Below are positions 16,401 to 24,323 of a DNA stretch of 29,415 nucleotides, in pieces. Position 1 is the stretch's first letter, and the number at the start of each line of letters is the position of its first letter. The stretch covers positions 1 through 29,415 of the forward strand of contig PKWK01000370.1 of the NCBI GenBank assembly GCA_003133205.1, read 5' to 3'. The translations under genes and the position numbers were made by a program. Under the pieces are notes generated by a model. That model saw only the letters and a program-made list of their open reading frames with translations, was not told the origin of the DNA and did no database searches. The stretch is from Granulicella sp. GTDB taxonomy: Bacteria > Acidobacteriota > Terriglobia > Terriglobales > Acidobacteriaceae.

Positions 16401-17073
16401 CTGTCGAACCGTTTGCCAGTACATGGATCTCCTGATAGCCGAGACTGTTGTTGGTCTGAACACTCTGCACGCCGGGCACAAGTTGGAGCAGGCGATCCAC
16501 ATTGCGATTTACCAGCGGAAGGTTGTCGATTTCGACGTTGGCAACGGTGGAACCGAGAGTCGAGTTGCCCAGATTGACGAGAGGAATGTCGGCCGTGACG
16601 TTCACCGATTCAGTGTTCGCGCCAACTTCGAGTTTCAGATTCAACTCGGCGTTCTGCATCACTGAGAGCACAACTCCCGTGCGCTCAAGCGTCTTGAACC
16701 CCGGGGCCGCGACTGTGACTTTGTACGGACCTACCGGAAGAAACTCCTCGCGAAAGGAACCATCGTTCTTGGTGATGGAGACGCGGGTGGAGTTGGTGTC
16801 CGTCTGCACCAGTGTGACCGTCGCGCCGCCCACAAGGGCGTCCGTTGCGTCGGTTACGGTGCCATACATTGTGGCCGTGCTGAGCTGTGCGTTAAGCTGT
16901 CCTGCAAATCCCAGCAGCAGGGCGCAGACCACAGCCAGCGTCAGGCCGTGCATCAATAGTTTTGCTTGCCAGCCGCGGCGCTGGTGTATTTCAGTTGTCG
17001 TTACGGCGATGTCCTTGGGTGCCGCGTACCTGGATTTTGAGTTGCTAGATCCAATTTGATTGTTCAGCGTCAT
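13450..17073 (-). CDS. TonB-dependent receptor, Oar-like, with carboxypeptidase-regulatory N-terminal domain
   Basis: A 1,207-aa outer-membrane protein, likely a TonB-energised importer or binder of an oligosaccharide or similar large ligand. A long N-terminus leads to a signal segment at about 39-62 (LTLAVVCALLLGFAGQLNAQ). A CnaB/carboxypeptidase-regulatory-like beta-sandwich (MYGTVTDATDALVGGATVTL, about 69-150), a plug-like region (about 165-300, with VNRNVDRLLQLVPGV) and a long beta-barrel follow. The protein ends in aromatic Phe (GGRILF), as outer-membrane barrels do. The ATG at 17073 has AGGAG 7 bases upstream. It lies 59 bases after the GH2 gene on the same strand and is probably co-transcribed. 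No SusD-like partner is present, which is usual for acidobacterial receptors of this type. The ligand is unknown. Confidence 0.9.
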   Translation of the reverse strand: MTLNNQIGSSNSKSRYAAPKDIAVTTTEIHQRRGWQAKLLMHGLTLAVVCALLLGFAGQLNAQLSTATMYGTVTDATDALVGGATVTLVQTDTNSTRVSITKNDGSFREEFLPVGPYKVTVAAPGFKTLERTGVVLSVMQNAELNLKLEVGANTESVNVTADIPLVNLGNSTLGSTVANVEIDNLPLVNRNVDRLLQLVPGVQSVQTNNSLGYQEIHVLANGSTDSLVGQVSYYLDGGLNMTGLRNSGNQVPNPDAISQFNVATNNYSAQLGRYSSAVVSIVTKNGTNAFHGSAFEFFRDRNFNAVAHNAGLNATKNPYNQHRYGATLGGPIRHDKDFFFGSWASYRFIQYGDYGGALPSDAQMAGNFSENLPSDITTCTQAPSTADNTAVKFLVCNPVTKTPYPNNTLPSVDPTAVNIIKYLKANLPAKQPFRTGDTQYTYRTRSRLPEQNDEYLIKTEHQLTAAHRLTLSYFLLNYQVTSNLGGFTQAWTSSLYENKQQNANVSDTWTVSPRTVNQFWVNYTRQNGGRIATPASTLADFGSDFGVVGIPSRPNIAVGGVEAFTLAQAITGPKAGANVYGLRDVLSTTRGKHSLYLGGEAGLEKDFQLTSLNNYGTFTFSTTNGASAARTTNGLSDFLAGTPVSMNQDTSVYANASWYSYGIFAQDDWRILPRLTLNLGARYDWQQAPTDPQTMQTNFSPGVQSHAFGTVNIIGKTGPQLAPIGMLFPGDPGVPVGGAFTPKNHFSPRLGFAYDPFGNGKTVFHGGAGLFFGGISGNEWEFPSNFAPYAVRNSYTKVVSLTHPYTGDPTEFPTGTNPYPGLAFNRANNSATFLPLNAISAFDPNYRWPYSVQINFGFQQQFGKGFALTANYVGSLNRKAPLYNDLNGPIFNINPTTGLSGPSCFTSGTTPDTTKACGYANSSSTINNRRPLNSSFGQSAASPIYSNVNIIRSNQNSNYNSLQLTLEQRITHHISAKGYYSWSKTLQSNTLDATGAVSGVFQDVNYPQLETRQRSDQDRRHMMTMSFVWKPDYFDDSNRIVKTALNGWSISGIWTANSGQPFTVTTGSDNYFGGGTQRPSVAAGKFPHLIDNGHSRVAMMKQWFDTTAYCRPGFDAGCPGVGPLGLLGNVGPAQLSDPGYRNVDASLFRDFHIFEQARFQLRGEVSNVFNLVNLGAPTNSVTSGTFGQITGSGGSQRVIQVGGRILF

Positions 17074-17132
17074 GGCGATTCTCCTGAAGTGCAGGCAACA
17101 CGTTCGTACTCTGGAATGCGGTGGAAAGCCTG

Positions 17133-19616
17133 TTATGAAAGTTTGAGGAATGCGGCAGGCAATCCGTCGGAGGCGACTCCGACGGTGCATCCGCCATTGC
17201 GAGTAACTGAGATTTCTGCGCGCCCGTTGTAAAGCTGAAGCTCACGTGAGCCTCTAGAGGTCCCAAGATTGTCCAAAAGCTTTCCGTCTCCTGCGAGTGA
17301 GAAACGAACAGTATTCCTGGAGTCGAGACAGAGGACTCCTTTTGCGTCATATAGTTTTGCTTCGACCGTAACGACGTTGCCCTTGCGAACTCTCTCAAAC
17401 AGTCGAAGCTCGGCCGGTTTGCCCCACGGTTCCGTCTGGTAGATCAGTTCGACCTCGTCGGTGACCGTGACTGCTCCCTTGGTGGCGATCACATGGAGGC
17501 GGTTGGGGCCGCTCGCGAATGCGACCTTCCAGCGAAGTCCGGCCGCGGGGAAGTTCTGACTGTCGCGTTGCATGGTGCCGAGCGACTTGCCATTGAGAAA
17601 CAACTCGGCGCGATCGCAGTTGGAGTAGACATTCACGTCGCGACTCTCACCCTCTTTGCCCCAGCGAACGGGCCAGCTATGGCCGTAGATATGCGCCATC
17701 GGCTTCTCGGTCCAGTACGACTGGAAGACAAAGTACGACTCTTTCTTCGTCAGGTCCCGCTCGACGACGCCCTTTTGATTGATTCGAGGGATGTCGTTGT
17801 CGCCGCGCAGAGGGGAGACGAAGTCCTTGAATATCCATTGCGCCGAACCGGTAAGCCAGTCGAGCTTCTCCTGGGTCTTCAGGTGCCAGTCGAAGAGATT
17901 GCAGGCATACGTCTCGGACCAGTCGCCATCCTTCGATACCCGCACGCCTCCGCCAGTCTTCAGGTAGGCCAGCCCGACTTCAGCGGTTCCCTTCCCGGTG
18001 GGAACCTTGCGCAGTATCGCCTCTGGATCTTCGGAGTGGCGGCCGGCCTGGCTGTCGGCGCCCCATTCGATGTGAATGAACCGCTTGACCCGCTCGCGCT
18101 GGGTCAGCAGACTCTGCTCGTATTCACGGTAGTTTCCGCTGTACCAGCCAGCCCAGATCGAGGGCGAATAAACATCCGGAATGTCGCGCGCGAAGTCGCA
18201 CCGGCGGAAGGAAGTCAGCCGCGAGTTGTCGAGGCTGTGCGCCAGATCGCGCAGCTCGGTCATAAAGCCGCGGATGGCATCCTTATCGACGCTCGGATAC
18301 TCATCCGGCCAGTCATCCTCATTGCCAAGCCCCCAGAGGATGATGGAGGGGTGGTTCAAGTGCTGGTCGATCATGTGAGTGAGCATGTCCTTCGCGTTCT
18401 GCCGAAACGCGCTGCTGCCAATCCCAGCGCGACACCACGGAACCTCTTCCCACACCATCAGTCCAAGCTCGTCGCACAGGTCGAGCACCAGCCGGTCCTG
18501 CTGATAGTGCGCAAGACGGATAAAGTTTGCGCCCATCTCGCGAATGAGCCGCATCTCTTCACGCACCAGGTCGTCGCTCATTCCGGCAGCCAGCCCTGCA
18601 TGATCCGCATGACGCTGAGTGCCCCTCAGCAGAACTCGCTTGCCGTTCAATTTGAACGGCCCATGTTCAACAAACTCGATCTGGCGAATCCCAAAACGCT
18701 CATCGAGACTTGTCCGGCCCGCCGGGCTGGTGAGGGTCACCCGGCAGCGATAGAGGTGCGGCGACTCCGGCGACCAGAGTTCTGGAGCGTTGACACGGAT
18801 GGCCGCCAGCTCTTCAAGTCCACCCCAGGCGGGAATTGTCTTCGACGTCTTGTGGATAGACCGGCCGGCCGCGTCTGAGACGTCAACCGAAATAGTGCAG
18901 AACAACTTGCGGTTCCCGGGATTGTAGAGTCTCGCCTTTACCGAGATCTGCGCCGTCCCGTCTCCCGCAACGGTGGGGAGCACATGAATCGCGTCGATCG
19001 CGACCGCCGGCAGGTAGACCAGGTTCACATGCCGATACAGGCCGCCGTACAGGCAAAAGTCGCTAAGATCGGACGGCACCCGGTCGAGATCAGGGGAGTT
19101 GTCGCAAAGGACGGCGATCGGCACTCCACCTTTCGCATCGGCGACCGGCAGATGCTGGACAGCATCCGTAATGTCGAACACAAACTCGTCGTATCCCCCC
19201 TTATGGGTCCCAATCAGAGTCGAGCCGACCCACACGGTAGTCGTCTGGCCTGCGCCCTGGAAGTGGAGAATGGTCCTCCCGTCGGCGAAGGGATTATTCA
19301 GAGCCAGCCGGGTGCGATACCACCCCTGACCGCGATAGTAGGATTGATCCGGATCGCACGCATCGGACGCGTTGAAACAGTTGGGAAGGGTCGTAGGCTG
19401 CCACAGATCGCTCTCCTCCGACCTCCATATCTCCCAGATGCCGTACATCGGGCCTCGGCGGAACTGCCACCCCTCGTCTAGCCGGGTGGACGACACAGTG
19501 GCTCCATCCGCCGACGTGGACTCCATCCCGGCGGCACGCAGGGGAGCAGAGAGCAGAGCGCCAGCGGTCGCCATCGATGTGGTCAGCAGAAACTGCCGTC
19601 GTGATGAATCAAGCAA
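17133..19616 (-). CDS. Glycoside hydrolase family 2 enzyme (beta-galactosidase-like), Tat-exported
   Basis: An 827-aa enzyme predicted to act in the periplasm on beta-linked glycosides. It starts with a twin-arginine signal (SSRRQFLLTTSMATAGALL, residues 4-22). A jelly-roll sugar-binding domain (about 45-200), an Ig-like domain (about 205-310) and a TIM barrel (about 315-600) follow. The acid/base Glu433 lies in WGLGNE and the nucleophile Glu517 in HIEWGAD. After the barrel, a DUF4982-like stretch contains VNVYSNCDRAELFLNGKSLG. The TTG at 19616 is chosen because AGAGG precedes it by six bases and it sits right before the Tat motif. The frame is open to 19865, but that runs through the promoter region. 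Substrate (galactoside, glucuronide or mannoside) is not certain. It forms a likely operon with the receptor and is divergent from the regulator. Confidence 0.9.
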   Translation of the reverse strand: MLDSSRRQFLLTTSMATAGALLSAPLRAAGMESTSADGATVSSTRLDEGWQFRRGPMYGIWEIWRSEESDLWQPTTLPNCFNASDACDPDQSYYRGQGWYRTRLALNNPFADGRTILHFQGAGQTTTVWVGSTLIGTHKGGYDEFVFDITDAVQHLPVADAKGGVPIAVLCDNSPDLDRVPSDLSDFCLYGGLYRHVNLVYLPAVAIDAIHVLPTVAGDGTAQISVKARLYNPGNRKLFCTISVDVSDAAGRSIHKTSKTIPAWGGLEELAAIRVNAPELWSPESPHLYRCRVTLTSPAGRTSLDERFGIRQIEFVEHGPFKLNGKRVLLRGTQRHADHAGLAAGMSDDLVREEMRLIREMGANFIRLAHYQQDRLVLDLCDELGLMVWEEVPWCRAGIGSSAFRQNAKDMLTHMIDQHLNHPSIILWGLGNEDDWPDEYPSVDKDAIRGFMTELRDLAHSLDNSRLTSFRRCDFARDIPDVYSPSIWAGWYSGNYREYEQSLLTQRERVKRFIHIEWGADSQAGRHSEDPEAILRKVPTGKGTAEVGLAYLKTGGGVRVSKDGDWSETYACNLFDWHLKTQEKLDWLTGSAQWIFKDFVSPLRGDNDIPRINQKGVVERDLTKKESYFVFQSYWTEKPMAHIYGHSWPVRWGKEGESRDVNVYSNCDRAELFLNGKSLGTMQRDSQNFPAAGLRWKVAFASGPNRLHVIATKGAVTVTDEVELIYQTEPWGKPAELRLFERVRKGNVVTVEAKLYDAKGVLCLDSRNTVRFSLAGDGKLLDNLGTSRGSRELQLYNGRAEISVTRNGGCTVGVASDGLPAAFLKLS

Positions 19617-19916
19617 GCGAAACCTCTTGGAACAGGGTGGGGATCTCCACCTGCCCGCTGGGAAATATTGGCCCGACGGGCGTTGGCCCTTCGAACTGTG
19701 GCGATTTTGCACCATCTGCGCACCACATTGAAGCCTTCTTTGGAAGCACGCCAACCCTCTTCCTCTATATGCATCACTGGCAAGTGACTCACGGTTTGGT
19801 TCTTTGAGCTCTGGATATGTCTTTTGTAATGTGTTAGTTGTTGGTTTGTTACAACCTTGTGACAAACCCCCTTGCGAGTCGTACAGTGGGCGAGTAGGAT
19901 TCGGTCACCGAAAGAT
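19617..19916. promoter_or_regulatory. Intergenic control region between GH2 and the regulator
   Basis: A 300-base divergent control region. Apart from the palindrome at 19843-19868 I see no clear gene. The GH2 transcript would have a leader of up to about 200 bases. No convincing -35/-10 pair was found on either strand by eye. Confidence 0.5.
19843..19868. promoter_or_regulatory. 26-bp near-perfect palindrome, candidate operator
   Basis: Twelve-base arms GGTTTGTYACAA (19843-19854) and their inverse (19857-19868) flank a central CC, with a single mismatch (19850 against 19861). The centre is 61 bases upstream of the regulator ATG and about 240 upstream of the GH2 start. Size and symmetry fit a dimeric repressor/activator site. 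The protein that binds it is inferred, not shown. Confidence 0.6.
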
Positions 19917-21245
19917 ATGAGCCGAACCAGCGCAATTCGGGACGCATGGCGTCCGCAGACCCGACAGGACCGTGATGCGATCCTGCTCGAACTGCACGAG
20001 GTGTTGTCCAGCGCCCACTTCTGCAACAGCAAGCGCTACCCTGCCCTGCTCCAGTACATCGTGGAGAAAACGCTGGCTGGCGAGTCGGATCAATTGAAGG
20101 AAAGAACGCTTGGCGTCGAGGTCTTTGACCGGCCGCCATCGTATGACACCAACGCGGACACGGTGGTTCGGTACACCGCCGGCGAAGTGCGCAAGCGCCT
20201 GTCGCTCTACTACAGCGATCTTGGCCGGAAACCTGCGATCCGAATCTCGCTCCCAGCCGGCTCCTACGTTCCCGAGTTTCTCCACGAGCACGACGAACTG
20301 GAAGAGCCGGCGGACGGTCCCGGTCACCTTCCGACCCACGCCCCCAGACCTGACCTCTTTGCTGAAATAGCCGGAGAGATCCACGAGCAAGGTGAGCCTT
20401 CACAGTCGGCTCTCGCGGTTCGCTACCCCTCGATCTCGACGGCCGGAGTTTACCCCGGCGCACCGCTCTCACAAACCCGCACCAACCCCAGGCGCGTGGC
20501 AGGGTGGTTATTGGCCGCTGCCGTTGCCATCGGCCTGCTTGCAGGAGTGGGCTGGAGATACCGCACCGTTCTCCCCAAAACATCGATCGACAACTTTTGG
20601 GCGCCGGTTTTGCACGATCAGTCCGCCATGATGGTGTGCATCGGCGGTTCGGTCTTCTCGCAAACCCACACATCCGGCGTTGCCACGGCCACCAAGGACG
20701 TCGATTACCCGTTTATCTCGATCCAGAGTGCCGCCGCAGCCGCGCAACTCAGCGCCCTACTCGAGCGTAGCGGCGGAGTGACGACCCAGTTGCGGTCCGC
20801 CGCGACAACCCCATTAACGGAACTGCGCGAACATCCGGTGATCCTTCTGGGCGGGTACAACAACCAGTGGACACTCCGTTTGCTCCAACCGTTGCGCTTC
20901 CACTTCTCGCCCGTGACCGACGGGGAATGGATCGTGGATGGGGCTCATCCGGGGATGCACTGGGAACGCGACCCGACCCTGCCCTACTCCAGCGCGGACG
21001 ATTACGCGCTGGTGGCGCGCTTTCGCGATGCGACGACCGACAGTTGGGTTGTCGCACTAGCTGGCGTGGGCCGCAATGGAACTGAAGCCGCCGCTCAATT
21101 TGCGACCAGCCCCCACTACATGCAGCTTCTTCGAGACCAGGTGGGAAGCGATTTTGCCAACCAGAATGTCGAGGCAGTCTTGAAAGTCAGCGTGATCGAC
21201 GGCAAAACAGGCGCTCCCGCGATTCTGGCCTGGCACGTCTGGTGA
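19917..21245 (+). CDS. Membrane-tethered winged-helix-like regulator with one TM segment and external sensor domain
   Basis: A 442-aa protein with three parts. The N-terminal ~115 residues include RYPALLQYIVEKTLAGESDQ, then LKERTLGVEVFDRPPSYDTN and VVRYTAGEVRKRLSLYY. They match the DNA-binding-like module often found in acidobacterial one-component regulators. A Pro-rich linker follows, then a single TM helix at about 194-213 (VAGWLLAAAVAIGLLAGVGW). A roughly 225-residue outer domain completes it. The layout recalls ToxR-type regulators, where ligand sensing outside the membrane controls DNA binding inside. It is divergent from the GH2/receptor genes with a palindrome between, so it probably controls them. 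ATG 19917 is chosen over an upstream TTG at 19872. Ligand and target are inference. Confidence 0.75.
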   Translation: MSRTSAIRDAWRPQTRQDRDAILLELHEVLSSAHFCNSKRYPALLQYIVEKTLAGESDQLKERTLGVEVFDRPPSYDTNADTVVRYTAGEVRKRLSLYYSDLGRKPAIRISLPAGSYVPEFLHEHDELEEPADGPGHLPTHAPRPDLFAEIAGEIHEQGEPSQSALAVRYPSISTAGVYPGAPLSQTRTNPRRVAGWLLAAAVAIGLLAGVGWRYRTVLPKTSIDNFWAPVLHDQSAMMVCIGGSVFSQTHTSGVATATKDVDYPFISIQSAAAAAQLSALLERSGGVTTQLRSAATTPLTELREHPVILLGGYNNQWTLRLLQPLRFHFSPVTDGEWIVDGAHPGMHWERDPTLPYSSADDYALVARFRDATTDSWVVALAGVGRNGTEAAAQFATSPHYMQLLRDQVGSDFANQNVEAVLKVSVIDGKTGAPAILAWHVW

Positions 21246-21345
21246 TCCCCGCCGACACCAACGGTTCGCAATCTACGCTGTATGTAAGTGATTGCCGACG
21301 GGTCTGGGTTGGCTGGGCAGTGAGTAACCCCACGATAAACGAACG

Positions 21346-21425
21346 CTCCTTCGGCAGGCTCAGGACAGGCTCTTCGGCTCGCTCAGGGCCGCTCTTTGAT
21401 CCCTTCGACGAGCTCAGGGCAGGCT
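21346..21425. repeat. Three clustered copies of a CTTCGRCRRGCTCAGG-type palindromic repeat
   Basis: Copies lie at 21346-21371 (CCTTCGGCAGGCTCAGGACA core), 21371-21390 (CTTCGGCTCGCTCAGGGC core) and 21401-21425 (CCCTTCGACGAGCTCAGGGC core). They resemble the small dispersed palindromic repeats found in intergenic regions of many soil and water bacteria. They supply the C-terminal codons and stop of the neighbouring broken gene. Confidence 0.75.
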
Positions 21426-22302
21426 ATGGGGCAACCGGGGTTCCGAGTGTAAATTGTACTGGGTTCGTTTTCCGTGGGTGGCTCGGCGTGGTCAATGACC
21501 AGCATCTCAACCGGGCCTATGGCGGGCGTGAGCTTGAGGCCGATTCCACGCATGGAATCGAAGACCGTATCGGTGACCTCGCCGCTCGCCGTGTCGCTTG
21601 GCCGGCATACGAAGTCAAACGTGCCGGGCAGTCCGGTCTGATCGACTACGGGCCGCTTGAGAACGCTGCTGATGCGGGTGGCGAGTTCGTGCATGGAGAT
21701 ACTCTTTCCAGCGATGCCCGTGGCACCGTCGATTGAGCCTCCACCTGCCCCGCCTACCGAGTGGGCTTCCCATGGATGCAAGGGAAGCACCAGCTTGAGC
21801 GGCTGGTCGCTCCTTTTCAGGATGTAGACGGTGTCCGTTCTGGTCTCGCGATAGCTTCCCAACCGGAATCGATCCATGAGGAGGGCCTGCAGCATCTGGC
21901 GCAGCTCATCGGTGAGAGGTGTTTTTGAATTCCAGGTAGTGGGCTGAGACCGTTCGGAAGTCTTGGCGTCGAGGTCGAATCTAGCGTCGTTCATCCACTC
22001 CGCTCTGCCAGTGACCTGCCAGTCGGGCAGGTCGAATGCCAGCGTGGTAAGGAATTGCAAGGTGCAATGCGCGCAGAAGATCCTGCCGCCGGGATAGGCG
22101 TAGATGGCATTGATCTGCTGGTCCCTGACGGCCGCTACTTTATCGAGGCGGCGTCGAATTGGGGAATCCTGGCGATCTTGGCAACGGCGTGCGCTGGATT
22201 CGGGGTTGCGGCTGGTGATTCCGCCGCCGAGGCCGAGAGGACCGACTGTCCCCTGGCAATTGTGCAACTGAGCAAACAGATGACACAGAAATTTCTGATC
22301 AT
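21383..22302 (-). pseudogene. TIGR03435-family soil-associated protein gene broken by a frameshift
   Basis: The start ATG at 22302 (GAGGTGAGGAG just upstream) encodes a signal peptide (MIRNFCVICLLSCTIARGQ) and runs to the family motif FDAASIK, where a TAG follows at 22135-22137. In the next frame the family pattern resumes at once: VAAVRDQQINAIYAYPGGRI, WMNDARFDLDAK, LLMDRFRLGSYRET, RPVVDQTGLPGTFDF, and the closing PVEMLVIDHAEPPTEN. One missing base at about 22135-22140 explains the break. The family normally ends near that last motif. Here the frame continues about 27 residues into the palindromic repeats before a stop at 21383, so the native stop is lost too. Function is unknown for the whole family. 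A sequencing error remains possible for the frameshift alone. Confidence 0.85.
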
Positions 22303-22644
22303 CTCCTCACCTCGCGAGGAGGATACTGTGGCCCCGGCGAGGAGTCGTTTCAACTTAAGTTGTAGACAGGGCTATCTCGCTGAGGTGAATTCATTTAGCG
22401 AGTTGAGCCGCGGCGGCGAGATCAGAGGATTCGCAGCAACAGCAGGATAACCACGATGGTGAGGATGAGCGAGATGCCGCCGCCGTAGTATCCGATCCGG
22501 GACCCATGCGATACGACCACGCAATTTCAAGAACAGAGGCGGCACCGGTCGTGCAGATGATCCTGCCGAGAAAGGCACCTTGCGCTTAGTGTGGGGATTT
22601 GTGGGGATGTGATTTTCTGGATTTGCTGTAAGTGATTGATTTTA
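22303..22644. other. Gap between the broken TIGR03435 gene and tRNA-Arg
   Basis: Holds only the possible 32-aa membrane peptide gene at 22422-22520 and a tandem 10-base pair GTGGGGATTT/GTGGGGATGT at 22591-22610 just past the tRNA 3' end. No integrase or repeated tRNA end was seen, so nothing supports an integrated element. Confidence 0.5.
22422..22520 (-). CDS. Possible 32-aa membrane peptide resembling the end of DUF3309-type proteins
   Basis: From a GTG at 22520 the frame encodes VVVSHGSRIGYYGGG followed by the hydrophobic helix ISLILTIVVILLLL and ends RIL. The GYY-G-GG-then-helix pattern resembles the C-terminal half of small DUF3309-like membrane proteins, which are about 50 aa. There is no good ribosome site and an in-frame stop lies just upstream, so this may be a 3' remnant rather than a live gene. 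Confidence 0.3.
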   Translation of the reverse strand: MVVSHGSRIGYYGGGISLILTIVVILLLLRIL

Positions 22645-22721
22645 TGGTGCGCCCGGAGAGATTCGAACTCCCGACCCTTTGGTTCGAAGCCAAATGCTCT
22701 ATCCAGCTGAGCTACGGGCGC
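22645..22721 (-). tRNA. tRNA-Arg (anticodon UCG)
   Basis: A 77-base tRNA with the 3' CCA encoded. The 7-bp acceptor stem GCGCCCG pairs with CGGGCGC. The D-arm GCTCAGCTGGATAGAGC, the anticodon arm TTTGG-CTTCGAA-CCAAA with anticodon TCG, and the T-arm with GTTCGAATC are all present. It reads CGA/CGG-type arginine codons. Confidence 0.97.
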
Positions 22722-22797
22722 ACAATGCAAAAGTAAACATCTCAGATCATCTTACAGGCCAGAACAACCGCGGATTTCGCATATTCCAGCCAATCGC

Positions 22798-23076
22798 CTA
22801 TGCCACCGACGCTTGAACTGGAGCCGGGGCCGCAACGTCTTCGGGCTCAGGAATCATCGAGACGGCCTCGACGATGTCCAGCCCCGCGCGGCGGAGCAGT
22901 TGGTGGATGGCCGCCCCGTTCAGGCGGCTGGCGTCGTACTCCACGCGGACAGTCTTCGCACCCTCATTAAATTCCATCCGCCGTACACCATAAACATCAC
23001 GAACCTTCGAGAGCGCGAGCACGGCCCGCTCAGTTGGCGGGACACCGTAGCGGTACAGAACATCAAGCTGAGTCAT
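22798..23076 (-). CDS. Small HMA-like (ferredoxin-fold) protein
   Basis: A 92-aa protein of unknown role. Predicted beta-alpha-beta-beta-alpha-beta order: MTQLDVLYRYG, a helix with PPTERAVLALSKVRDVYGV, two strands MEFNEGAKTVRVEYDASRLN, a helix AAIHQLLRRAGLDI and a short strand. This resembles heavy-metal-associated domains, but the CxxC metal site is absent: the loop reads YGVPPTE. It is thus more likely a binding or regulatory domain than a copper chaperone. The tail is Pro/Ala-rich. It stands alone 128 bases before the prenyltransferase stop. Confidence 0.65.
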   Translation of the reverse strand: MTQLDVLYRYGVPPTERAVLALSKVRDVYGVRRMEFNEGAKTVRVEYDASRLNGAAIHQLLRRAGLDIVEAVSMIPEPEDVAAPAPVQASVA

Positions 23077-23204
23077 ACCCAGATTCTAGCAGCGGCGGAC
23101 GAAAGGCTTAACACCGACGTGTCCATCGGTGCTAAAACTCACGCTAATCCGAAGAGCAACAGCAAGGACTTTTCAGCAGGCTCTAACGGCTAACGATTCC
23201 TGGT

Positions 23205-24194
23205 CTAGCGATCCCTGGTGGTAACGAAGCCGGGGACCCAGAGGAGGGCGCGCTTGGCGTCGGTTTCGGGCAGGTCGGCGATGGAGAGGCGGGCGGCTTC
23301 GGCGTAGGCGCAGGCGGTGTCCATGGCGTAGGAGAGGGAGCCATGGCGCTCGAGGATTTCGAGGATCTCCGGGTGGGAGACGGTGTCGAAGCTGCGGTCT
23401 GAGAGGACGGTGCGGATGGCTTCGCGGTCGGCTCCGGTGCCGCGCTCGAGGGCGTGGATAACGGCGAGGGTGGCTTTGCCTTCGCGGAGATCGGAGGCGA
23501 CGGGCTTGCCGAGGATGTCTTCGGCGGCGGTGAGGTCGAGGACGTCGTCGACGATCTGAAAGGCGAGGCCGAGGTTGCGGCCGTATTCGCCTAGCTGGGA
23601 CTCGATCTCCGGAGTGGAGTGTGTGACGGCAGCGCCGAGTTGCATGGAGACCGAGAAGAGGCAAGCGGTCTTGCGGAAGATGAGGTCGAAGTACTCCTCT
23701 TCGTTGATGAGGTGGCCGAGCTTTTGCATCTGGAGCAGCTCGCCCTCAACCATCTGCTGGGTGAGCGAGATCAGGAGTTCGAGGACGCGGAAGTTGCGCT
23801 CTTCCAGGGCGTAGGCGAAGGACTGCATGTAGAGCCAGTCGCCGGCGAGGACGCACTTGGCGTTGCCCCAGGTGGTGTTGGATGAGGGCCGGCCGCGGCG
23901 GATGTCGGCCTCGTCGATGATGTCGTCGTGGACGAGGGTGGCGGTGTGGAGCATTTCGACCACGGCTCCGAGGCGGATGCGCGAGTGGGAGGTGCAGCCG
24001 AGAGCTTTCGAGGAGAGCAGGAGGAGGAGTGGGCGGATGCGTTTTCCGCCACCGGACATGAGGTATTGCGCGATGTCGGTGATGACGTCGACTTCGGAGG
24101 CGGACTGGCGGGTAAACTCCTGCTCAATCGCGGCAAGGTCGTCACGGAGGAGGTCGAAGACCTCTTTGGCGGTCGCGATGGAAAGGGTACTCAC
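23205..24194 (-). CDS. ispB: Trans-polyprenyl diphosphate synthase (octaprenyl/heptaprenyl type)
   Basis: Extends allylic diphosphates with isopentenyl diphosphate to make the side chain of menaquinone or ubiquinone. The 329-aa length fits long-chain synthases. GGGKRIRP (48-55), the first Asp-rich motif DDIID (90-94), the nearby arginines RRGRPS and the second motif DDVLD (216-220) are all present. Small residues ahead of the first motif (TATLVH) suggest a long product, since bulky residues there would stop elongation early. Exact chain length cannot be read off. YajQ and TatD genes precede it on the same strand with gaps of about 130 and 27 bases. Confidence 0.92.
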   Translation of the reverse strand: MSTLSIATAKEVFDLLRDDLAAIEQEFTRQSASEVDVITDIAQYLMSGGGKRIRPLLLLLSSKALGCTSHSRIRLGAVVEMLHTATLVHDDIIDEADIRRGRPSSNTTWGNAKCVLAGDWLYMQSFAYALEERNFRVLELLISLTQQMVEGELLQMQKLGHLINEEEYFDLIFRKTACLFSVSMQLGAAVTHSTPEIESQLGEYGRNLGLAFQIVDDVLDLTAAEDILGKPVASDLREGKATLAVIHALERGTGADREAIRTVLSDRSFDTVSHPEILEILERHGSLSYAMDTACAYAEAARLSIADLPETDAKRALLWVPGFVTTRDR

Positions 24195-24323
24195 GCAACT
24201 TTAGAGTAGCAGGTCGGGGCAGTCAGGTTCACAAGAGAATTGTGATCTCCGTCACGCGAAAGCTCATATCTCATATTAGGTGCGGTACGTAAGTCCTGGT
24301 GTCGCTCGAGTCGCCGGTCTTCA

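Noticed and set aside
19617..19865. Longer start for the GH2 enzyme
   Set aside because: It would place 83 residues before the Tat motif and run across the palindrome; the TTG at 19616 has a ribosome site.
22591..22721. tRNA-Arg as attachment site of an integrated element
   Set aside because: No integrase, and no second copy of the tRNA 3' end was seen in the window.
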